Shown: in pieces, positions 27,089 through 35,404 of the stretch
Numbering within the stretch: the first letter of the stretch is position 1
Layout: the number at the start of each line of letters is the position of its first letter
Assembly: GCA_964606405.1 (NCBI GenBank)
Contig: CAZSGH010000006.1
Location: 12,977 to 76,976 of the forward strand
Length of the DNA stretch: 64,000 bases
Direction of reading: 5' to 3'
From: GCA-002282575 sp964606405
Lineage (GTDB): Bacteria > Pseudomonadota > Gammaproteobacteria > Thiomicrospirales > Thiomicrospiraceae
Position numbers and translations under genes: made by a program
Notes under the pieces: model-generated
Told to the model about the DNA's origin: nothing
The model's database searches: none
The model's input: the letters and a program-made list of their open reading frames with translations, nothing else

Positions 27089-28206
27089 TGTCCGTTAAAT
27101 TTTCTGCTCAAGATGCCCGCTTTATGGCGCAGGCTTTACGCCTCGCCGAACGCGGGCTTTTTTCTGTGCGCCCCAACCCCGCTGTGGGTTGTGTCATTGT
27201 TAATGATGGGGTTGTTGTCGGCGAGGGTTGGCATATTCGAGCAGGCGAACCTCATGCCGAAGTTTATGCTTTGCGAGCAGCAGGAGAGCAAGCAGGTGGC
27301 GCAACCGCTTATGTTACTCTCGAACCCTGTAGCCATCATGGACGAACGCCGCCTTGTTGCGATGCCTTAATCGCTGCAGGTGTGGCGCGTGTTGTTGTGG
27401 CGATGCAAGACCCTAATCCGCAAGTTGCGGGGCGTGGTTTGGCGCGTTTGCGTAATGCTGGTATTGATGTGTCTGTTGGTTTAATGGCAGATTCGGCGCG
27501 TGCGTTAAATCCTGGTTTTTTATCGCGCGTCGAGCGCAATCGTCCGTTTGTGCGCGTTAAAGTAGCAGCGAGTTTAGATGGGCGAACGGCTTTAGCCAAT
27601 GGGCAAAGTAAGTGGATTACAGGCGAGGCAGCGCGTGCCGATGTGCAGCGATTACGTGCACGTTCTGGTGCCATTCTAACTGGCGTTGATACGCTATTAA
27701 TCGACGATCCCTTGCTTACCGTTCGTTTATCCGAATTTGAGTCGTTTCAACCATTGCGCGTGGTAGCAGATAGTCGTTTGCGTTCCAGTGTGGATGCAAC
27801 GTTGTTCTCATCGGGCGGCAAGGTGTTGGTTGTAACCTGCCAGGCATTAATCGACGAGGGGCAACAAGCAGATAAAATTACTTTACTGCAAGCCAAAGGC
27901 GTTGAGGTTATTGGTGTGCCTTGTCTTGATGGTCGTGTTGAGCTAGAAGCATTGTTGTTTGTTTTGGCACAAGATTATCACATAAATGATTTGATGGTCG
28001 AAGCAGGGGCTACCCTAGCGGGTGCGTTTGTGCAACAGCAATTAGCCGATGAGTTATGGTGGTATGGTGCTTCTTGTGTGATGGGTAACGATGCGCGAGC
28101 AGGAATTATGCTGCCGTCCATTTCTGTAATGGCAGAGGTTCCACGCTTGACGCTGATTGAACAGCGTCACGTTGGGCAGGATGTGCGCTTGCGTTTTAAG
28201 CTTTGA
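27088..28206 (+). CDS. ribD: Bifunctional riboflavin deaminase/reductase RibD
   Basis: A 372-residue enzyme catalysing two successive steps of riboflavin synthesis. The N-terminal deaminase (about 8-150) has zinc motif HAEVYAL and PCSHHGRTPPCCDAL. The C-terminal reductase (about 152-370) has VKVAASLDGRTAL and the NADPH-binding GVDTLLIDDPLLTVR. The start codon overlaps the nrdR stop. Its 3' end overlaps a convergent small gene by 11 nt. Confidence 0.96.
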   Translation: MSVKFSAQDARFMAQALRLAERGLFSVRPNPAVGCVIVNDGVVVGEGWHIRAGEPHAEVYALRAAGEQAGGATAYVTLEPCSHHGRTPPCCDALIAAGVARVVVAMQDPNPQVAGRGLARLRNAGIDVSVGLMADSARALNPGFLSRVERNRPFVRVKVAASLDGRTALANGQSKWITGEAARADVQRLRARSGAILTGVDTLLIDDPLLTVRLSEFESFQPLRVVADSRLRSSVDATLFSSGGKVLVVTCQALIDEGQQADKITLLQAKGVEVIGVPCLDGRVELEALLFVLAQDYHINDLMVEAGATLAGAFVQQQLADELWWYGASCVMGNDARAGIMLPSISVMAEVPRLTLIEQRHVGQDVRLRFKL

Positions 28207-28474
28207 TTGCTTGCCAAGCACCATCTAAAAAGTATTGTATTTGCGTACACTCATGCAAGCTACGCATGTCTTCGAGCGGTTGTGTTGCGTCTTTATCGAA
28301 GTGTGTCCGAGATTTGTCGGATTTTTCGCTACGAAAGAAAGCAGTGCCGAGCAGTTTGACTTGGTTTTTGTCGTTTAACAGTCGAAATTGGTGAACAATA
28401 GCGCGTTTAGAAACAAGAACATTCGTTTGCTCTAGGCTTCGTGCGCCGCGTGTTGTATAGGCAAATAGTTTCAT
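28196..28474 (-). CDS. Small protein of unknown function
   Basis: A 92-residue soluble protein, basic at the N-terminus (MKLFAYTTRGARSLEQTNVL), without signal peptide or membrane segment. AAGGA lies 6 nt upstream of the ATG, and it fills a gap with its own divergent promoter region, so I regard it as real. No family was recognised. It is convergent with ribD, overlapping 11 nt. Confidence 0.65.
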   Translation of the reverse strand: MKLFAYTTRGARSLEQTNVLVSKRAIVHQFRLLNDKNQVKLLGTAFFRSEKSDKSRTHFDKDATQPLEDMRSLHECTQIQYFLDGAWQAIKA

Positions 28475-28657
28475 GTGCTTTCCTTTAGCGATGGCTGTCG
28501 ATATTCATTCATTTTGTATATGAGAATACACTAACAGAAAACCTATGTAAATGTTGTGAAATCTTGATGAAAGTTATCTTTGTTTTTGTGGCGAGGCGCG
28601 TAAAACAATTACTTATGCTATGCTTATCGAATAAGAAAATATTAGAGGGGAGTTGTT

Positions 28658-29449
28658 GTGTTAAACGATATTTTGCATCGCGTTAAGCGTACGGGTTTGG
28701 TCTGTTGTGTTCTCATGTTTTCGACATCAGTCTTGGCGGCTAATTGGTCAGATACCGAGATACAAGCTTTATCGGGTAGTGGTTTTCATGAACCATTCAA
28801 TGCGCGTTCGGTCGCTAAAAATACCATTACCTTGCAAAACGCCAGTGGCTTTGACTGGGGAAGTACTTATGCCTTTGTTGACTACCTCAAATCAGATGCT
28901 GCAGATCGGAATGCCGATGAGTTTTATGGCGAAGTATACGCCTATCCGAGTTTGGGCAGGTTAACAGGCAGTGATTTGAAAGCGGGTTTGTTAAAAGATG
29001 TTAGCCTAACCTTCGGCGTCAATACAGGTGAAAAATCGACGGGGGCGAATCCTCGCGTATTATTGGCGGGGCTGACGTTTAATTTGGATTTGCCGCAGTT
29101 TTCATTTTTTGATATTGGTGTGAATGCTTATTTAGATCGTAGTCAGTTTAAAGGTCAGTCTGCTACCTGTCAGGGTGATGGCGTGCAAATTACTCCCGCT
29201 TGGCAGTTGCCATTTCATGTTGGGCGATTATCGATGAGTTTCGAAGGCTTTGTTGATTACACCACTGCTTACGGTGGTTGTGTGGCACATACATTGACTC
29301 AGCCACAAGTTCGTGTTGATATTGGAGACTTGTTCGGAACGCCGAAGCGTTTCTATGCTGGTATTGAGTATCAATATTGGCAGAATAAGTTCGGTATTCA
29401 GGGTTTACATGATGAAGTACCACAAGCGTTGTTCGTGTGGAAATTCTAA
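28658..29449 (+). CDS. Tsx-like nucleoside-specific outer-membrane channel
   Basis: A 263-residue outer-membrane protein with a signal peptide ending SVLAA-NWSD. The mature part resembles the Tsx/OmpK channel family (FGVNTGEKSTGANPRVLLAG, FYAGIEYQYWQNKFG), ending in a barrel-type aromatic terminus (ALFVWKF). The start is GTG with GAGGGGAG upstream. Only 2 bp separate it from the NMT1-GGDEF-EAL gene, so the two are cotranscribed. By family it passes nucleosides; the exact substrate is inferred. Confidence 0.8.
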   Translation: MLNDILHRVKRTGLVCCVLMFSTSVLAANWSDTEIQALSGSGFHEPFNARSVAKNTITLQNASGFDWGSTYAFVDYLKSDAADRNADEFYGEVYAYPSLGRLTGSDLKAGLLKDVSLTFGVNTGEKSTGANPRVLLAGLTFNLDLPQFSFFDIGVNAYLDRSQFKGQSATCQGDGVQITPAWQLPFHVGRLSMSFEGFVDYTTAYGGCVAHTLTQPQVRVDIGDLFGTPKRFYAGIEYQYWQNKFGIQGLHDEVPQALFVWKF

Positions 29450-29451
29450 CG

Positions 29452-32268
29452 ATGTTGAGTCGTGCGTTTGTTGCTGTCTTTCTATTGCTTTTATCGCATG
29501 CGAGCAGTGCAAGCCTTGCTGCTTCGGCACATGCGTCGAGTGCGATACGATCTGTTGTGGTGCAGCTAGACTGGAAGCATCAGTATGAGTTTGCCGCTTT
29601 TTACGCTGCTAAGCAACAGGGCTATTATCAGCAAGCAGGATTATCTGTCGAAATTCGCGAAGGTGGTCCTGGCATTGAGTCGACTGCAGAAGTTGTATCC
29701 GGTCGTGCGGATTTTGGTGTTAATACATCGGGGATTCTGGTTGATCGTGCCAAAGGTCAACCTGTCGTGGCATTGGCTGCGCTCATGCAACACTCTCCCG
29801 TATCCTTATTGGCGTTGCGCCGTGAAGGCTTAAATAGCGTACATGATCTCGCCAATAAACCTATTGCTGTTGATGCACATAATCGCGATGAGATTGAGGC
29901 TTTTTTACTGGCATCTGGCTTGCCGAAGCAGTCAATTAACTTTGTTACACAAACAGACTGGACACTCAAAGCGTTACATAGTGGTGTTAATGCAGCCAAA
30001 GTTGTTTATAGCATCAATGAGGTCTTTCTTATTCGCGGTCATGAGCATGAGTATCTTTTGCTTTCGCCACGGTCATCGGGTATTGATTTGTTCGGTAATA
30101 TTCTGTTTACCAGTGAGCGTGAAATAGAACATCGTGCTGACGTTGTTCAAGCGTTTAAGTCGGCTACCTTGATGGGGTTGCAGTATTCCTTGGCGCATCC
30201 AGAGGAAATTGCAGACCTTATCTTGGCGGAATATAACACACAACATAAAAGTCGAGATCATTTGCTCTTCGAAGCAGCTCAGATTAATGAGCTAACCCGT
30301 CCAGATATCGTTGAACCTGGCTATATGAGTAAAGGGCGCTGGCAACACGTGGTCGATGTGTATGCAGGTCAAGGGAAAGTTCCCGCTAAGTTTGATGTTA
30401 CGGATTTTGTTTATGATCCTCAAGCGGCGAAGGTTCCTTTCTGGTTGATTGCCTTATTTGTTACATTGGTATTTGGTTTGGTCATTGTGCTCATTATCAT
30501 GCGAAAAATGAGCCAATATAATCACTTGCTTCAGCGCGAGGTGACGGAACGACAGTTTGCACAAAAAGCGTTAACAATTAGCGAGCAGCAGTATCGTGAA
30601 TTGGTTGACAATGCTAACGTGATTATTTTACGTCTAGCATTTGATGGTACAGTGACTTATTTTAATGAATATGCCGAACGCTTTTTTGGTTATACACGTC
30701 AAGAAATATTGGGTAAGCACGTGCTTGGTACGATTGTGCCAGCTACCGAATCTCATACCAATCGAGATTTGTCTGGGTTGATTGAGGCAATTCTCACGAA
30801 TCCAGAAAACTATCAAGAAAACCAGAATGAAAACATCACTAAAGATGGTCGTCGTGTCTTTATCAATTGGACAAATCGGGTATTATTTGATCGACAGCAT
30901 AAAGCCGTTGGTGTGTTGTCCATTGGGCATGATATTACTGAGCGTCGATTGGCGGATGAGAAAATTCACGCCTTGGCATTTTATGATTCTCTAACAGGTT
31001 TGCCAAATCGTCGATTGGTATTGGATCGATTACATCAGGCCGTTTTGCAACATCAGCGAAATGGTCAGTATGGCGCTTTATTGTTTATTGATTTAGATAA
31101 TTTTAAGCTCCTTAATGATAGTCAAGGACATCACGTTGGTGATCGTTTGTTGGTGCAGGTTGCAGAGCGACTCGTCGCCCATTGCCGTGTAGGTGATACG
31201 ATTGCTCGCTTGGGTGGCGATGAGTTTATTGTGATGTTCGAGGACTTGTCAGACGATCCGTTATCAGCCTTGTCTGCTGTCAAAGCGATGGCAACAGCTA
31301 TATTAGAAGCATTGTCATTGCCTTATGACTTGCCCACTGTTTCGAGTCCGATTACGGCAAGTATCGGAGTTGCTTTGTTTCGAGATAAACAAGATAGTGT
31401 TGATGAGTTGCTCAAGCGCGCTGATTTGGCGATGTATCAAGCAAAAGCCGCAGGGCGTAACGTGATTCGTTTTTTTGATCCGATGATGCAGGAGATTTTG
31501 ACCAAGCGTACAGCGTTAGAGTTTGAACTACGTATGGCGATTGAGCGACAAGAATTTATTTTATATTATCAACCACAAGTCGATATGCATCATAAAGTGA
31601 TGGGTGTTGAGGCGTTGGCTCGTTGGCAGCATCCAGAACGAGGTTTGATTTCTCCTTTTGAGTTTGTGGGATTGGCAGAAGAAACAGGATTGATTTGGGA
31701 TATTGGCTTGCAAGTCCTCGATCAGGCGTGCGCTCAATTATCACGGTGGCATGCTTCTTCTCTGTCGGCAGGTTTGAGTGTGTCTGTTAATATTAGTGCT
31801 CATCAATTTCATCGTAGCGATTTTGTTGAAAACGTCTTGACCGTTATTGATCGTTATCAGTTGGATGCGCGCTTTTTGGTACTAGAGATTACGGAAAGTC
31901 TTTTGTTACAAAATATTGGTGATGTTGTGACAAAAATGTCGATATTAAAAGCGCGAGGTGTTCGTTTTTCTATCGATGATTTTGGCACAGGCTATTCATC
32001 TCTTGCTTACTTAAAGCGCTTACCGATCGATGAGTTGAAAATTGATCGTTCGTTTATTATGGATGTGACAACAGATGATAATGCTGCAGCTATTGTGAAT
32101 GCCTTTATCAGTTTAGCGCATTTATTAGGACTGCATGTGGTCGCAGAAGGCGTTGAGACACTTGAGCAACAGCAGTTGCTGGCTCGTGATGGTTGTGACT
32201 TAATTCAAGGTTTCTTGTTTTCGCGACCTGTATCTGTCGAAGAAATTACGCGGATGTTAGAAGCGTAA
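29452..32268 (+). CDS. NMT1/THI5-like sensor protein with PAS, GGDEF and EAL domains
   Basis: A 938-residue membrane c-di-GMP enzyme. A signal sequence precedes a periplasmic NMT1/THI5-like solute-binding domain (about 35-300; VVQLDWKHQYEFAAFYAAKQ, ADFGVNTSGILVDRA). Then come one membrane helix (about 325-345), PAS (about 375-490, with PAC IGHDITERR), GGDEF (about 505-665; RLGGDEFIVMFED intact) and EAL (about 690-935; VEALARWQHPERG intact, plus IDDFGTGYSSL). The binding family typically recognises pyrimidine thiamine precursors or related small molecules. Both catalytic motifs look active. ATG 29452 was taken rather than GTG 29437; 2 bp separate it from the Tsx-like gene. Confidence 0.88.
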   Translation: MLSRAFVAVFLLLLSHASSASLAASAHASSAIRSVVVQLDWKHQYEFAAFYAAKQQGYYQQAGLSVEIREGGPGIESTAEVVSGRADFGVNTSGILVDRAKGQPVVALAALMQHSPVSLLALRREGLNSVHDLANKPIAVDAHNRDEIEAFLLASGLPKQSINFVTQTDWTLKALHSGVNAAKVVYSINEVFLIRGHEHEYLLLSPRSSGIDLFGNILFTSEREIEHRADVVQAFKSATLMGLQYSLAHPEEIADLILAEYNTQHKSRDHLLFEAAQINELTRPDIVEPGYMSKGRWQHVVDVYAGQGKVPAKFDVTDFVYDPQAAKVPFWLIALFVTLVFGLVIVLIIMRKMSQYNHLLQREVTERQFAQKALTISEQQYRELVDNANVIILRLAFDGTVTYFNEYAERFFGYTRQEILGKHVLGTIVPATESHTNRDLSGLIEAILTNPENYQENQNENITKDGRRVFINWTNRVLFDRQHKAVGVLSIGHDITERRLADEKIHALAFYDSLTGLPNRRLVLDRLHQAVLQHQRNGQYGALLFIDLDNFKLLNDSQGHHVGDRLLVQVAERLVAHCRVGDTIARLGGDEFIVMFEDLSDDPLSALSAVKAMATAILEALSLPYDLPTVSSPITASIGVALFRDKQDSVDELLKRADLAMYQAKAAGRNVIRFFDPMMQEILTKRTALEFELRMAIERQEFILYYQPQVDMHHKVMGVEALARWQHPERGLISPFEFVGLAEETGLIWDIGLQVLDQACAQLSRWHASSLSAGLSVSVNISAHQFHRSDFVENVLTVIDRYQLDARFLVLEITESLLLQNIGDVVTKMSILKARGVRFSIDDFGTGYSSLAYLKRLPIDELKIDRSFIMDVTTDDNAAAIVNAFISLAHLLGLHVVAEGVETLEQQQLLARDGCDLIQGFLFSRPVSVEEITRMLEA

Positions 32269-32280
32269 AGTATGCTCGTC

Positions 32281-32300
32281 ATTCCCGCAAAAGCGGGAAT
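32281..32300. repeat. dRS3-like inverted repeat ATTCCC-N8-GGGAAT
   Basis: This perfect ATTCCC(GCAAAAGC)GGGAAT palindrome lies 12 nt after the GGDEF-EAL gene. The core equals the dRS3 pattern known from Neisseria. The unit continues to an outer end GTTTTTAGAGGTGCTCC just before ribE. Confidence 0.8.
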
Positions 32301-32358
32301 CTATTTCTTTATGTTATAGACCCTCAGATGTATGATGATGACGATAATTTGAGTTTTT

Positions 32359-32365
32359 AGAGGTG
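32359..32365 (+). promoter_or_regulatory. ribE Shine-Dalgarno supplied by a repeat end
   Basis: AGAGGTG stands 5 nt before the ribE ATG and is part of the recurring outer end GTTTTTAGAGGTG shared by the dispersed repeats. Confidence 0.6.
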
Positions 32366-32370
32366 CTCCA

Positions 32371-33030
32371 ATGTTTACTGGTATTATTCAGTCAATAGGT
32401 AAAATACAAGCGATTAGTCCCGCAGCGGGTGGCGATTGGCAATTGGCGGTTAGTGTTGGCAAGTTAGATATGTCCGATGTTGCTTTAGGGGATTCAATTG
32501 CGGTTAACGGTGTGTGTTTAACCGTTATCGATATGACACCAACCAGTTTTGTTGCAGATGTGTCGAATGAGACCTTAACTGTAACGGCTTTTGCGGGCTT
32601 ATCTGTTGGATCTCGTGTCAACTTAGAAAAGGCCTTACGTTTGGCTGATCGCTTAGGCGGGCATATGGTCAGTGGACACGTCGATGGGGTTGGCTCATGT
32701 GACAGTATTCTTGCCGATGGTCGCTCGTGGCGCTACCAGTTTGCCTTGCCAAAAGACTTGGTGCGTTATGTCTGTGCTAAAGGATCGATTACCATTAATG
32801 GTGTTTCTTTAACCGTTAATAGTGTCACAGATAGCAGTTTTAGCGTAAATTTAGTGCCACATACGCTACAAGAAACCAATTTAGGCGACTTAACGGTGGG
32901 GAATCGGGTAAACTTAGAAGTTGATATGATCGCCCGTTATTTGGAGCGTTTATTGCAGGGTGGCGTGGCTACAAATAAAAGCAGTACCATTACCCCCGAA
33001 TTTTTAGCAGAAAATGGTTTTTGGAAATAA
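32371..33030 (+). CDS. ribE: Riboflavin synthase alpha subunit
   Basis: Catalyses dismutation of two 6,7-dimethyl-8-ribityllumazines to riboflavin. The 219-residue product has two homologous lumazine-binding halves: MFTGIIQ, DSIAVNGVCLTV and VNLEKALR in the first; HMVSGHVDGVG, GSITINGVSLTVN and VNLEVDMIARYLERL in the second. No FMN riboswitch is present in the 102-bp upstream gap, which is largely a dRS3-type repeat. It overlaps the ribBA leader. Confidence 0.97.
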   Translation: MFTGIIQSIGKIQAISPAAGGDWQLAVSVGKLDMSDVALGDSIAVNGVCLTVIDMTPTSFVADVSNETLTVTAFAGLSVGSRVNLEKALRLADRLGGHMVSGHVDGVGSCDSILADGRSWRYQFALPKDLVRYVCAKGSITINGVSLTVNSVTDSSFSVNLVPHTLQETNLGDLTVGNRVNLEVDMIARYLERLLQGGVATNKSSTITPEFLAENGFWK

Positions 33031-33043
33031 GCGAAGCAACATA

Positions 33044-34156
33044 ATGTCATTAAATACAATCGAAGAATTATTAGCGGACTATAAAGCTGGCAAGATGGTC
33101 ATCTTAATGGATGATGAAGATCGTGAAAATGAAGGCGATCTGATTATGTCTGCAGACTTGGTGCGCGCGCAAGATGTTAACTTTATGGCGCGTTATGGTC
33201 GTGGTTTAATTTGCTTGACCTTAACGCAAGAGCGTTGCCAGCAGCTTAACTTGCCCTTGATGGTACGCGGTTCTACCGATCATCAACAAACTGCCTTTAC
33301 CATGTCGATTGAAGCGGCTGAAGGTGTCACAACGGGCATTTCAGCAGCTGATCGGGCTAAAACCATTCAGGTGGCTATTGCAGCTGACGCTAAGCCATCC
33401 GATATCACCATGCCAGGGCATGTTTTCCCTTTAATGGCGCGTCGTGGTGGCGTGTTAACCCGTGCAGGTCATACCGAAGCGGGTTGTGATTTAGGACGTT
33501 TGGCTGGATTGTCGCCCGCATCGGTGATTGTCGAAATCATGAACGAAGACGGCACCATGGCGCGTCGCCCTGAATTAGAAGTTTTTGCCGCTGAGCATGG
33601 TATTAAAATCGGCACCATCGCTGAGTTGATTCGTTATCGTAGCCTGCACGAAAAGAATGTCGAGCGTGTCACAGAGTGTGCCTTACCGACTGAATTTGGT
33701 GATTTTCGCTTGATGGCTTACCAAGACTTAGTTGACCAGAAAGTACATTTTGCATTGGTTATGGGTAAGCCAGATCATACCAAGCCAGCTTTGGTACGTG
33801 TACATATGCAAGATACCATCTGTGATTTGTTTGCCAGCAATCGTGAAGAGTGTGGTTGGACATTGCGTGCGGCGATGCAACAAGTCGCTCAAGCGGGTGA
33901 GGGGGTTATCGTTGTTTTGCGTCAAGATGCCGATGCTCGTTCATTGCTGGAGCGTGTGCAGGCGATGCAGTTAAAAGACCGCCACTTACCTGTCGCAGTC
34001 GAGCCAATGGATGATGATGTGAAAACCTATGGTGTTGGCGCACAGATTTTGTCGGACTTGGGATTGCAAAAATTGCGTATTATCGGTACGCCTTGGCAGA
34101 TGTCAGCCTTAACAGGGTTTGGGCTTGAAGTAATTGAATTTGTAGAAAAATCATAA
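33044..34156 (+). CDS. ribBA: 3,4-dihydroxy-2-butanone-4-phosphate synthase with degenerate GTP cyclohydrolase II domain
   Basis: A 370-residue protein. The N-terminal RibB domain (1-200) is intact: DDEDRENEGDL, RYGRGLICL, PGHVFPLMARRGGVLTRAGHTEA. The C-terminal RibA-like domain (about 205-368) keeps length and parts of the fold (YGVGAQILSDLGLQKLRI) but lacks the three zinc cysteines. Where the family has a Cys-rich RVHSEC...CDCG block, this protein reads VRVHMQDTICDLFASNREEC. It is therefore likely the RibB-only (RibBX-like) hybrid, so a separate ribA is expected elsewhere. ATG 33044 follows ribE by 13 bp. Confidence 0.93.
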   Translation: MSLNTIEELLADYKAGKMVILMDDEDRENEGDLIMSADLVRAQDVNFMARYGRGLICLTLTQERCQQLNLPLMVRGSTDHQQTAFTMSIEAAEGVTTGISAADRAKTIQVAIAADAKPSDITMPGHVFPLMARRGGVLTRAGHTEAGCDLGRLAGLSPASVIVEIMNEDGTMARRPELEVFAAEHGIKIGTIAELIRYRSLHEKNVERVTECALPTEFGDFRLMAYQDLVDQKVHFALVMGKPDHTKPALVRVHMQDTICDLFASNREECGWTLRAAMQQVAQAGEGVIVVLRQDADARSLLERVQAMQLKDRHLPVAVEPMDDDVKTYGVGAQILSDLGLQKLRIIGTPWQMSALTGFGLEVIEFVEKS

Positions 34157-34157
34157 A

Positions 34158-34275
34158 ACCTATTGCGCAGTCATCTTGCGTTGTTGCGCGGTGCTCAACT
34201 CAGTCATGTACTTCGTGTACATTCCTTCATTTGCGCTCCGTGCAGCCTAGCAATTTTGACTGCTCATGAACGGTT
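34158..34275. repeat. Palindromic intergenic repeat with GTACTTCGTGTAC core
   Basis: The ribBA-ribH gap holds TGTACTTCGTGTACA at its centre (about 34206-34221). Outer inverted arms are GCGCAGTCAT and TGACTGCTCA. It is unlike the other repeat families in this window. The layout is that of a dispersed palindromic intergenic unit; only one copy is visible here. Confidence 0.5.
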
Positions 34276-34305
34276 TTAGTATTGGTAAAAAATAAGGAAT
34301 AAAAG

Positions 34306-34779
34306 ATGAAAACTTTTGAAGGAAAATTGAACGCTGAAGGCTTAAAGTTTGCTTTAGTAGTGGGTCGTTTTAATAGCTTTGTTGTAGATGCGTTAGAGTC
34401 GGGTGCTAAAGATGCGATTGTGCGTCATGGTGGCTCGTTAGAAAACGTGGCGGTTGCTCGTGTACCTGGTGCCTTCGAAATTCCATTGGCGGTACAACGT
34501 ATGGCACAAAGTGGTAAGTACGATGCGATTATTGCTTTAGGTGCGGTGATTCGTGGTCATACCCCTCATTTTGATTTTGTGGCGAATGAAGCAACCAAGG
34601 GTATTGCGCAAGCAATGTTGGATTTTAGCATGCCAGTATCTTTCGGTATTTTAACGGTCGATAGCATTGAACAAGCCATTGAGCGAGCTGGTACAAAAGC
34701 AGGTAACAAAGGTTTTGAAGCGGCGGTAACGGCAATCGAAATGAGCCAGCTATTGCGTGCTATTGAGGCGGGACTATGA
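34306..34779 (+). CDS. ribH: 6,7-dimethyl-8-ribityllumazine synthase
   Basis: Forms the lumazine substrate of RibE from the RibD/RibB products. The 157-residue product has RFNSFVVDALESGA, VPGAFEIPLAVQRMA, GAVIRGHTPHFDFVA and the FGILTVDSIEQAIERAG block. AAGGA lies upstream of the ATG. Its stop overlaps the nusB start (ATGA). Confidence 0.97.
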   Translation: MKTFEGKLNAEGLKFALVVGRFNSFVVDALESGAKDAIVRHGGSLENVAVARVPGAFEIPLAVQRMAQSGKYDAIIALGAVIRGHTPHFDFVANEATKGIAQAMLDFSMPVSFGILTVDSIEQAIERAGTKAGNKGFEAAVTAIEMSQLLRAIEAGL

Positions 34780-35249
34780 GTCAGGAATCGGTAAACGAAA
34801 ACACACCAACGGTAGAGCGTAAAGGTCTACCTGTGCGCACGCAGGCGCGTCGTGCTGCCTTGCAGGCGTTGTATCAGTGGCAGCTCAATCCGAGTAGTCT
34901 GGTTGAGCTAGAAATGCAGTTTATCAATGATCCGAGTATTCAGGTCGGTAGCAAAGAGTTCTTTAGTGGCTTATTGCAAGGGGTGTTAACCAATCTTGAG
35001 GTTATTGATGCGGCATTTGTTGGTGCTTTAGATCGCCCCATTGAACAGCTCAATCCTGTTGAGTTGTCGGTGTTGCGCTTGGGAACATACGAGTTAATGG
35101 CGATGCCAGAAACACCCTACCGCGTCATTATCAACGAATCGATTGAATTAGCAAAAACGTTCGGAGCCGAAGGTGGTCATGCCTATGTGAATGGCGTGCT
35201 CGATAAGCTGGGCAAGACCTTGCGTGCAACGGAGTTAGCAGGAGCTTAG
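34776..35249 (+). CDS. nusB: Transcription antitermination factor NusB
   Basis: Binds boxA RNA with NusE (S10) for rRNA antitermination. The 157-residue all-helical product has RRAALQALYQWQLNP, NPVELSVLRLGTYEL and the C-terminal YRVIINESIELAKTFGAEGG and YVNGVLDKLGK. It is coupled to ribH by a 4-nt overlap, the usual ribH-nusB-thiL order. Confidence 0.96.
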   Translation: MSQESVNENTPTVERKGLPVRTQARRAALQALYQWQLNPSSLVELEMQFINDPSIQVGSKEFFSGLLQGVLTNLEVIDAAFVGALDRPIEQLNPVELSVLRLGTYELMAMPETPYRVIINESIELAKTFGAEGGHAYVNGVLDKLGKTLRATELAGA

Positions 35250-35250
35250 T

Positions 35251-35396
35251 GGAACCTCTAAAAACTGCGCTTTGCTTGCTTTTAGACTTTCCAAGTTTAT
35301 TTTTTAGCTGAAGGAAGGGGGGTAATTAATGGGTTACATGCTTTTTTCTGCCCCCCCTTCCTCCAGACCTCCTACCATTGGGTTTTTAGAGGAGCC
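35251..35396 (-). repeat. Dispersed structured repeat, type II, full length (copy F)
   Basis: This is the clearest type II unit, 146 bp. Terminal inverted repeats are GGAACCTCTAAAAAC on the left and, on the other strand, GGCTCCTCTAAAAAC. Hairpin 1 pairs TCTAAAA with TTTTAGA (35257-35286). Hairpin 2 pairs GGAAGGGGGG (35313-35322) with CCCCCCCTTCC (35351-35361). A short ACC/GGGT pair lies near the right end. TTAG flanks it on both sides, possibly a target duplication offset by one base. Confidence 0.85.
35388..35394 (+). promoter_or_regulatory. thiL Shine-Dalgarno inside repeat end
   Basis: AGAGGAG is the outer end of the type II copy F and stands 10 nt before the TTG start of thiL. No other ribosome-binding sequence is available there. 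Confidence 0.6.
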
Positions 35397-35404
35397 ATTA
35401 GTTT

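Noticed and set aside
32269..32370. FMN riboswitch before ribE
   Set aside because: The gap is short and consists of a dRS3-like palindrome and repeat end; none of the conserved FMN-element segments are visible.
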